A stretch of 57,941 bases of DNA, taken from NCBI GenBank assembly GCA_947477745.1, contig CANJUF010000019.1, positions 1 through 57,941 of the forward strand. The letters run 5' to 3'. This document shows positions 51,773-57,941 of the stretch, one piece after another. Under the pieces are notes generated by a model that was given only the letters and a program-made list of their open reading frames with translations, was not told the DNA's origin and made no database searches. The position numbers and the translations under genes are program-made. Positions within the stretch are counted from its first letter, which is position 1; each line of letters begins with the position of its first letter. The stretch comes from Sphingomonadaceae bacterium (lineage in GTDB: Bacteria; Pseudomonadota; Alphaproteobacteria; Sphingomonadales; Sphingomonadaceae).

Positions 51773-53884
51773 ATGGCCTCACCACCGCGCCGCCATCCTT
51801 CGCGACGAGGCAGCCCCCCACCGCCACCGCCGCCGCCTTCCAGGGAGAAGGTGAAGCCCCAACGCTCGCTATGGCGCAGGCTGGTGCGCGGCACGTTCCT
51901 GTGGGGGCTGGCGCTTGCCGCGCTCGGCGCAATCTTCCTTGGTACCGCCGTGTTCATGACCGCGCGCGACCTGCCCGGTTTCAGCGAGCTCAAGAGCAGC
52001 CAGCAGGGCCAGATGATCGTGGTGCGCGCGATGGACGGCACCGAGATCGTCTCGCTTGGGCCCAGTTACGGCAAGTGGATCGCTTACCGCGACATCCCGC
52101 CGGTGATGCGCGATGCGATGGTCGCAGTCGAAGACCGGCGCTTCCATTCGCACTTCGGCGTCGATCCGATCGGCATCGCCCGCTCGCTGGTGGTGCGGCT
52201 GCGGACCGGCGTGTTCCGTGAGGGCGCCTCGACCATCACCCAGCAGCTTGCGCGCAACGTGTTCCTCAACAACAACCGCACCTTCGGCCGCAAAATCCGC
52301 GAAGGTGTGCTGGCGCTTGCGCTCGAGACGCAGCTCTCGAAGCAGCAGATCCTCGAGCTCTATCTCAACAAGGTCTATTTCGGCGGCGGCGCCTATGGCA
52401 TCGACGCGGCAAGCCGCAAGTTCTTCGACCATTCGGCGCGCGACCTGTCATTGGCAGAGGCGGCGATCATTGCCGGGCTGGTCAAGGCGCCCTCGCGCTA
52501 TTCGCCCACTGCCGATGTCAAGGCGGCGCAGGACCGGGCAAGGGTCGTGCTCTCTGTAATGGCCGAGAACGGCTATATCAGCGAAGCCGAGGCCGCAGCC
52601 GCCGATCTCGATGCGGTGCGGCTGGCCAAACAGAAGGGCCAGAACTCGGTGCGCTATTTCACCGACTGGGTGCTGCCGCAGCTCGATCTGGTCCTGCCCG
52701 ATACCGACGAGCCGATCGAGGTGTGGACGACGATCGACATCGCCATGCAGGAAGCCGCGACTTCCGCGATCCGCGCCAATGTTCCGGGCGGCGCGCAAGG
52801 CGCGCTGGTCTCGCTCGACCGTGACGGCGCCGTGCGGGCGATGGTCGGCGGCACCGATTATGTCAGCTCGAACTACAACCGCGCGGTCAATGCCGTGCGC
52901 CAGCCCGGATCATCGTGGAAGCTGTTCGTCTATCTCGCCGCGCTGGAGGCGGGCTACAAGCCCGACGACCCGGTGGTCGACGAGCCGGTGACCATCGAAG
53001 GCTGGAGCCCGCGCAATTCGGGCGGCAGCTATGCAGGCAAGATCGACGTGCGCACCGCCTTTGCCTATTCCAAGAACACCGTTGCGGCGCAGCTCGGCAA
53101 CGAGGTTGGGTTCGGCGCGGTAGCCTCAATGGCGCGCCGCTTCGGCATCACCACGCCGATCGCCACGGTACCATCGATGGTGCTGGGCACTTCCGAAGTG
53201 CGGCTGATCGACATGACCCGTGCCTTTGCCAGCGTCGCCGCCAGCGGCCGTTCGATCGAACCATATGGCATCGTCAAGGTGACCGGGTCCGACGGCCAGT
53301 TGCTTTATCGCCGCAAGCCCAACCCAGGGGAGGTGCTGGTGCCGCAATATGTCGCTGCGGGGATTACCGACCTGCTGCAGACCGCGGTCGCCACCGGCAC
53401 CGGCAAGGCGGCGCAGATTGGCCGCCCGGTCGCGGGGAAGACCGGCACCACCAGCTCGAACAAGGACGGTTATTTCGTCGGTTTTTCTAGCGGCCTGACC
53501 ACCGGGGTGTGGATGGGCCGCGACGACAACCGGGCGGTGGGCGGCTTGCAGGGCGGCACCGCGCCCGCGCGCGCCTTCGCCACGTTCATGCGGCGGGCCG
53601 TGCAGAACCGTCCGGTTGAAAAGTTCGATACTGAGCTTCAGCTGCCCGACTGGCAGCTTGAGCCCGATGACGAGGCGCTGCAGGGCAATCCCGAAGACTA
53701 TTATTTCGTCGACGAGGAAGGAAACCTGATCGAGCCGGACTCATCCGACACGCTTCCACCGCCGCGCGCCTATCAGGATCCGCCGGTCAACGTGCGCCGG
53801 GGCGCCAGCGAGGTTCCGCCCGCAGCCAGCGACGACTTTATCGGGCGGGCCATTGGCGGCGGACCGGAAGAGCAGCCAGAGTAG
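51773..53884 (+). CDS. Penicillin-binding protein 1A-type peptidoglycan synthase
   Basis: 703 residues, bifunctional class A PBP. A Pro-rich cytoplasmic tail and membrane helix (41-62) precede the GT51 glycosyltransferase domain with catalytic E120 in AVEDRRFHSHFG and GASTITQQLARN. The transpeptidase domain has S380-x-x-K383 (SSWK), S433-x-N435 (YSKN) and K556TG (AGKTGTTSS). The C-terminus is acidic and disordered. It polymerises and cross-links peptidoglycan in the inner membrane. Its place upstream of the protease/hflCK group is common in this lineage. Confidence 0.94.
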   Translation: MASPPRRHPSRRGSPPPPPPPPSREKVKPQRSLWRRLVRGTFLWGLALAALGAIFLGTAVFMTARDLPGFSELKSSQQGQMIVVRAMDGTEIVSLGPSYGKWIAYRDIPPVMRDAMVAVEDRRFHSHFGVDPIGIARSLVVRLRTGVFREGASTITQQLARNVFLNNNRTFGRKIREGVLALALETQLSKQQILELYLNKVYFGGGAYGIDAASRKFFDHSARDLSLAEAAIIAGLVKAPSRYSPTADVKAAQDRARVVLSVMAENGYISEAEAAAADLDAVRLAKQKGQNSVRYFTDWVLPQLDLVLPDTDEPIEVWTTIDIAMQEAATSAIRANVPGGAQGALVSLDRDGAVRAMVGGTDYVSSNYNRAVNAVRQPGSSWKLFVYLAALEAGYKPDDPVVDEPVTIEGWSPRNSGGSYAGKIDVRTAFAYSKNTVAAQLGNEVGFGAVASMARRFGITTPIATVPSMVLGTSEVRLIDMTRAFASVAASGRSIEPYGIVKVTGSDGQLLYRRKPNPGEVLVPQYVAAGITDLLQTAVATGTGKAAQIGRPVAGKTGTTSSNKDGYFVGFSSGLTTGVWMGRDDNRAVGGLQGGTAPARAFATFMRRAVQNRPVEKFDTELQLPDWQLEPDDEALQGNPEDYYFVDEEGNLIEPDSSDTLPPPRAYQDPPVNVRRGASEVPPAASDDFIGRAIGGGPEEQPE

Positions 53885-53899
53885 GGCAGTCCTTCGGGC

Positions 53900-55447
53900 C
53901 TACCTCAGCCGGATCGGGACGTAGGCGGCCGGCTGGCCGCGTCGCTGCACGCGCAGCAGCAAGGCGTCGCGTCCGGCGCTCTTCGCCGCCTGGATGGCCT
54001 GTTCCAGTCCGGCCAGAGCGGTCACCGGGCGATAGTTCGCCGAAAGCACGATGTCGCCGCGCGTCAGGCCCTTCTGCCCGGCGTCCGAATTGGGATCGAC
54101 CGCAGTGATGACCACGCCGCGCGTATCGGCCGATGCACCGATCTGGCCCGCGATCTGCGGGGTGAGCGGAATCACCGAAAGGCCGAGCACTTGCTCGATC
54201 ACGCCTTGTCCGGGGCGCTGTTGCTGCTGCTGGCCGAACGAGTCGGTGCCTTGCTGTTCGTCGGGATCGAACACCTGCTTCTGCAGTTCTTCCTCGCTTG
54301 GGCGCGCGGACACCCTGGCGCGCACGGTCATGCGCTTGCCGTCGCGGATAAGCTCGATCGGAATGACTGTGCCCGGCGCGGTATTGGCGACCAGGAACGA
54401 CAGCGTCTGCTCCTGCGACACTTCCTTGCCATTGACCTTCACGACCACGTCGCCCGACTGGATGCCGGCATTGGCGGCGGCTTGGCCCGGCTCGACCGCC
54501 TGGACGAATTCGCCGCGGTTGTGAGCAAGACCCAGCGACGCGGCAAGGTCCTCGTTAAGCGGCTGGATGCGCACGCCAAGGTATCCCCGCTCGATCGCCT
54601 GGCCTCGGCGCAGCTTCTCGACGATGGGCGCGGCGATTTCGGCAGGAATGGCGAAGCCGATGCCGACGCTGCCGCCGGTTGGCGAGAAGATCGCGTTGTT
54701 GATGCCGATGACGTTGCCGTTCATGTCGAACATCGGGCCGCCAGAATTGCCGCGGTTGATCGCGGTATCGGTCTGGATGTAGCGGTCGTAAGCGGTGCCC
54801 GATCCGGTGTTGCGGTATACCGCCGAGATGATGCCGGCGGTCACGGTTCCGCCAAGGCCGAACGGATTGCCGATCGCGATCACCCAGTCGCCCACGCGCG
54901 ACTTGGTCGAATCGCCGAAGTTCACAAAGGGCAGGTTGCGCTTGCCATCGATCTTGAGCACCGCGAGGTCAGAAGCCTCGTCACGCCCGACCAGCCTCGC
55001 GGGGTATTCGGTGCCGCCCGGCATGGTGACCGTGATCGACTTGATTTCGCCGTTCCGTGTGGCGGGGGCGACGACGTGATTGTTGGTCACCACATAGCCG
55101 TCAGCCGAAATGATGAAGCCCGAACCGAGCGACTGGGCCTCGCGCGTGCTGGGGCCCTGCTGTTCCTGACCGCCGAACAGATCGGCGAACGGGGTTCCGG
55201 CAAAAGGATTCGCGCTCGATACCTGCACGCTCTGGCGGGTCGAGATGTTGACCACGGCGGGCGCAAGCTGTTCGGTAAGGTCGGCAAAGCTTGATGGTGC
55301 GCCGGCGCGCGGCACCACCGAGGTCATGCGCGAACCTTCGTTCTGGGCGACCTGCGCGCCAACCGGCTGGCCTGTCGCCAGGGAAACGGCTGCGCCGGAC
55401 ACGAGCAGGGCTGTGGTCAATCCATAAGCATATCGCACGGGCTTCAC
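53900..55447 (-). CDS. Do-family periplasmic serine protease (DegP/DegQ-like)
   Basis: 515 residues from GTG 55447. Signal peptide about 1-32. The catalytic triad is H124 in TNNHVV, D160 in ASDLAVLKID and S235 in GNSGGPMF. Two PDZ domains follow (RGYLGVRIQPLNEDLAASLGL and VIPLTPQIAGQIGASADTRGV), joined by a Gln-rich linker (FGQQQQQRPGQ). It degrades or holds misfolded periplasmic proteins. Lies downstream of hflC on the minus strand, with 132 bases between. Confidence 0.93.
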   Translation of the reverse strand: MKPVRYAYGLTTALLVSGAAVSLATGQPVGAQVAQNEGSRMTSVVPRAGAPSSFADLTEQLAPAVVNISTRQSVQVSSANPFAGTPFADLFGGQEQQGPSTREAQSLGSGFIISADGYVVTNNHVVAPATRNGEIKSITVTMPGGTEYPARLVGRDEASDLAVLKIDGKRNLPFVNFGDSTKSRVGDWVIAIGNPFGLGGTVTAGIISAVYRNTGSGTAYDRYIQTDTAINRGNSGGPMFDMNGNVIGINNAIFSPTGGSVGIGFAIPAEIAAPIVEKLRRGQAIERGYLGVRIQPLNEDLAASLGLAHNRGEFVQAVEPGQAAANAGIQSGDVVVKVNGKEVSQEQTLSFLVANTAPGTVIPIELIRDGKRMTVRARVSARPSEEELQKQVFDPDEQQGTDSFGQQQQQRPGQGVIEQVLGLSVIPLTPQIAGQIGASADTRGVVITAVDPNSDAGQKGLTRGDIVLSANYRPVTALAGLEQAIQAAKSAGRDALLLRVQRRGQPAAYVPIRLR

Positions 55448-55579
55448 GTCCTTGTCTTCCTTCGTTGCAGCGCCGCTGCGGGCGCGTGGGATGGTCGGCG
55501 TCGATGAATGTCGCTTGCAGCTTAACGCAGTTTGAATGTGGCGGGCTGGCCTGGTTTCATTCGCAAGGCCTCGGGCGGA

Positions 55580-56434
55580 TCACGGCGCCTTGAATTGCTT
55601 GAGATAGGCATTGTCGGGCGAAAGCAGGATGGTCGTTGCGCCATCGCCCTCGCCGCTGAACGAATAGTCATAGCTCTGCATCGCACGGTAGAAATCGTAG
55701 AAACCCGCGTCCTTGCCGAACGCTCCGGCATAAGTGCGGGCAGCCTCGGCCTCGGCTTCGGCGCGGATCAGCTGTGCGCTCTTCTGGCCTTGCGCGCGGA
55801 TCGTCGACGCTTCCTGCTCGCGCGCGGCCTGCATCCGCGAGAACGCACTCTCCAGCGCTTCGTCGGGAAGATCGGCGCGCATGATGCGAACATCGACGAT
55901 CTGCGCGCCATATTCGCGCGCCTGATTATCGAGCTGATCGCGGATAGTCGTCATCGCCACCCCGCGCTCGGCCGCGAGCAGCGACTGGAAGGTGCGCTTG
56001 CCCAGCTCGCGGCGCAGCACTGAGTTGAGGATCGGTTCGAGCTGTTCCTGCACCCGCTCGGGGGTGCCGGCGGTGCGCACCATCTTGACCGGATCGATGA
56101 TGCGGAAGCGCGCATAGGCATCGACATTGAGGCGAAGCTGGTCAGTCGAGAGGATCTGCTGCGGCTCCATGTCGACCGTCAGCAGCCGCTTGTCGATCCG
56201 CACCAGCCGGTCGGCGAAGGGGATGCGCAGCACAAGGCCCGCGCCGGTCTCGCCGAAATCCTTTGTGGGATCGAAACTGTTGATCTTCTTGATCGGTTCG
56301 CCAAACCGCACGACCACGGCTTGCTCGGTCTCGGGGACCTGCACGACGCTGGCCATGAGCACCACGATCAGTCCGGCAAGCGCGATCAACACGCCGCGAT
56401 ATTCGCGCAGGGTGTCTGCGAAACGGTTCATCAC
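55580..56434 (-). CDS. hflC: HflC modulator of FtsH
   Basis: 284 residues: an N-terminal helix (VLIALAGLIVVLMASVVQV) then a Band 7 domain, starting VPETEQAVVVRFGEPIKKIN and including VDMEPQQILSTDQLRLNVDAYARFRI. The C-terminal coiled coil has RMQAAREQEASTIRAQGQKSAQLIRAEAEAEAARTYAGAF. HflC with HflK forms a large periplasmic cage around FtsH. Its ATG overlaps the hflK stop as ATGA, so both are translated together. Confidence 0.94.
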   Translation of the reverse strand: MMNRFADTLREYRGVLIALAGLIVVLMASVVQVPETEQAVVVRFGEPIKKINSFDPTKDFGETGAGLVLRIPFADRLVRIDKRLLTVDMEPQQILSTDQLRLNVDAYARFRIIDPVKMVRTAGTPERVQEQLEPILNSVLRRELGKRTFQSLLAAERGVAMTTIRDQLDNQAREYGAQIVDVRIMRADLPDEALESAFSRMQAAREQEASTIRAQGQKSAQLIRAEAEAEAARTYAGAFGKDAGFYDFYRAMQSYDYSFSGEGDGATTILLSPDNAYLKQFKAP

Positions 56435-57549
56435 TGGGCTCCCTTGATGGCCGGCTCGGGCAGCGGTTCGGCCCGCTTTTTCATCTCCGGCAGCGGAAGG
56501 AACGGGGCGACGCCGCCACTTTCCATGATGACCTTGGGGTTCTTGTTGAGCACACGCTCCATCGTCTCGTAATACATGCGCCGCTTGGTCACCTCGGGGG
56601 CGAGCTTGTACTCGGCATAGACCTTGTCGAAGGCGGCGGCATCACCCTGCGCGCGGGCGAGCAGTTGCTGCGCCCAGGCGCGCGCGTTCGACTGATCGCG
56701 CTGCGCGTCCTGCTGTGCTGCGGTGACCTGCTGGAAAGCGGCGAGCGTCTTCTGCGGCGGGTCGGCCTTCTTGATTTCGACGCCCTGGATGCGCACGCCC
56801 GATTGGTATGTGTCGAGCAGGCGCTGCATCCGGTCCCTGACGCTCTGTTCGACCGCGCCGCGTCCCGCGCCGCTGAGCGCCTGATTAAGAGTCACTTCCG
56901 CGATCGAAGCGCGCATCGCCGTCTCGGCGACCTGGCGCACCGATTCCTCGGGCTGGGCGAGGCGAAAAGTGTAGAGTTTCAGATCCTTGATGTTCCAGCG
57001 CACCAGATAGGACAGATCGACCAGGTTCTGGTCGCTTGTCAGCATCAGCTTTTCGCTATCGCCTTCGGGAATCGTATCGACCTGGATCGAGGTGACGTCC
57101 GCCACTTCGACGCTCTGGATCGGCCACGGCAGCGTCAGCGATACGCCCGGCTCGATCGTGCGCGAATATTTGCCGAATGTGGTGACGACAGCCTCTTCCT
57201 TGGGGCCGATCATGTGGACGGTCGAGACAGCGAGCCACACCAGCGCGATGCCGCCAAGGATCAGCGGAAACCAGCTCTTGCCGTCAGGGCGCTGCGGCAG
57301 GCGGGGGAAATTGCCGCCGCCGCCCGGACCTCCGCCAGAGCCGCGCCGGTTGCCGCTGCGGAAGATATCCTCGATGCTGGCCGAACGGCGTGGGGGAGTC
57401 TCTCCCGGCGGCAGCCATGGATTGCGCGGCCCCTTGGACCCGCCGTCTTCGGCAGTCGGCGGAGGAGCGTCTGCGCCGCCTGCCTCGCCTTCGCTGTCTG
57501 CCGGGTCATCGCCCTGCGGTTTGCCCCAAGGGCTGCGCTTGCCGGTCAT
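56431..57549 (-). CDS. hflK: HflK modulator of FtsH
   Basis: 372 residues from ATG 57549. A long Pro/Gly/Ser-rich cytoplasmic N-terminus (about 1-85), typical of HflK, precedes the membrane helix (FPLILGGIALVWLAVSTVHMI) and Band 7 domain: GPKEEAVVTTFGKYSRTIEPGVSLTLPWPIQ. The coiled-coil C-terminus ends near YYETMERVLNKNPKVIMES. Upstream starts as far as 57690 are in frame but lead through the divergent promoter. Divergent from mrp. Confidence 0.92.
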   Translation of the reverse strand: MTGKRSPWGKPQGDDPADSEGEAGGADAPPPTAEDGGSKGPRNPWLPPGETPPRRSASIEDIFRSGNRRGSGGGPGGGGNFPRLPQRPDGKSWFPLILGGIALVWLAVSTVHMIGPKEEAVVTTFGKYSRTIEPGVSLTLPWPIQSVEVADVTSIQVDTIPEGDSEKLMLTSDQNLVDLSYLVRWNIKDLKLYTFRLAQPEESVRQVAETAMRASIAEVTLNQALSGAGRGAVEQSVRDRMQRLLDTYQSGVRIQGVEIKKADPPQKTLAAFQQVTAAQQDAQRDQSNARAWAQQLLARAQGDAAAFDKVYAEYKLAPEVTKRRMYYETMERVLNKNPKVIMESGGVAPFLPLPEMKKRAEPLPEPAIKGAQ

Positions 57550-57692
57550 CGCCCGCCCCACCTGTGTCAGCACAGTTCCGATCCGTATCATGGCAACCGT
57601 TATAGGAATGCGTTGCACACAAAAACAGTGCCTCCCCGCGCTTTTTCCTTGATAGGGAGCGTCTATCCGCAATTGGCCCAATGGGAGCATCG

Positions 57693-57941
57693 ATGTCTGA
57701 GGAAATGAGCAAGGAACTGGAGAAGCGTTTGCCGGACCTTGCGCGGGCGCGGCTGCAATCGCTGCGCCTTGCCGATGGCGTGGCCACTCTTGTGCTCGAC
57801 GTTACCGGGTTCGACGGTCTGGAGCGGGACCGGCTGGAAATCGCGGTGAAGGATGCGCTGCGCGATGCGCCCGGCGTTACCGAGGTTCGCGTGGCGATGA
57901 TGGGCGAGAAGCGCGCGCGGAGCATCATCGCAGTCGGCTCG
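57693..57941 (+). CDS. Mrp/ApbC-like protein, N-terminal MIP18/FSCA domain (incomplete)
   Basis: Eighty-three codons from ATG 57693 to the window edge, with no stop. The sequence MSEEMSKELEKRLPDLARAR then DGVATLVLDVTGFDG, LEIAVKDALRDAPGVTEVRVAM is a DUF59 (MIP18/FSCA) domain, as found at the N-terminus of Mrp P-loop iron-sulfur carriers. The ATPase domain expected to follow lies outside the window. The hflK-mrp divergence is common in this group. Confidence 0.8.
   Translation, partial: MSEEMSKELEKRLPDLARARLQSLRLADGVATLVLDVTGFDGLERDRLEIAVKDALRDAPGVTEVRVAMMGEKRARSIIAVGS

Overview
The window is a chromosomal segment of a high-GC alphaproteobacterium, most likely a member of the Sphingomonadales (Erythrobacteraceae or a close relative). 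The evidence is GC-rich coding throughout, ubiquinone genes (ubiE, ubiB, ubiG), a UrcA-family secreted protein, and gene orders typical of alphaproteobacteria: rpmH-rnpA-yidD-yidC-engB separated from dnaA, dnaA near rpsT-mutM-ubiE-ubiB-coaBC-dut, and secB-murJ-trpS beside tim44-mltA-smr. The placement rests on reading the proteins and gene order; no database search was possible. No rRNA, tRNA, prophage or CRISPR array was recognised.

Layout. 1-2.3 kb is an accessory edge: a lower-GC extended SDR with a cysteine-rich tail, then a truncated IS3-family element. 2.3-7 kb holds a SnoaL-like protein, an exported ClpP/crotonase-like protein and the rpmH-rnpA-yidD-yidC-engB block (ribosome, RNase P, membrane insertion, ribosome-assembly GTPase). 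7-16.2 kb is metabolic and repair: a GST, a cupin, dapE, a DAACS symporter, nth-dapB, a sirtuin, two small unknowns, a MoeB/ThiF enzyme and an amidase. 16.4-25.4 kb carries dnaA, rpsT and mutM on the minus strand, then a plus-strand run ubiE-ubiB-membrane protein-coaBC-dut. 25.4-30.9 kb has an NTF2-like protein, a small alpha/beta hydrolase, a DUF4136 lipoprotein and the trpS-murJ-secB block. 31.1-32.5 kb is an unusual insertion: a lower-GC two-helix membrane protein flanked by inverted copies of a composite repeat, lying between secB and tim44. 32.7-37.8 kb is tim44-mltA-smr, aroC, a monooxygenase-like protein, an ArsC/Spx protein and a second GST. 37.9-51.6 kb holds an intracellular PHA depolymerase, a beta-barrel protein, ubiG, the cluster lysC-DDN-nitronate monooxygenase-purU-VOC-MBL, a PTP-like protein, UrcA, a dienelactone hydrolase, a second DDN, an SPFH/NfeD pair, a DapB-like dehydrogenase and msrB. 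51.7-57.9 kb is envelope quality control: PBP1A, a Do-family protease, hflC-hflK and the start of mrp.

Together the genes are mainly core: lysine/DAP and aspartate-family synthesis (dapE, dapB, lysC), cell wall growth and remodelling (murJ, mltA, PBP1A), protein targeting and membrane proteostasis (yidC, yidD, secB, tim44, hflKC, DegP-like, SPFH/NfeD), ubiquinone synthesis and DNA repair (nth, mutM, dut). Several families of extragenic palindromes sit between genes. One of them (7.7, 10.9 and 16.3 kb) keeps conserved flanks around a hairpin whose stem sequence changes between copies while remaining paired. The strongest candidates for something new are the secB/tim44 insertion and the palindromic motif cluster upstream of tim44. 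Neither is demonstrated to be a functional system from sequence alone.
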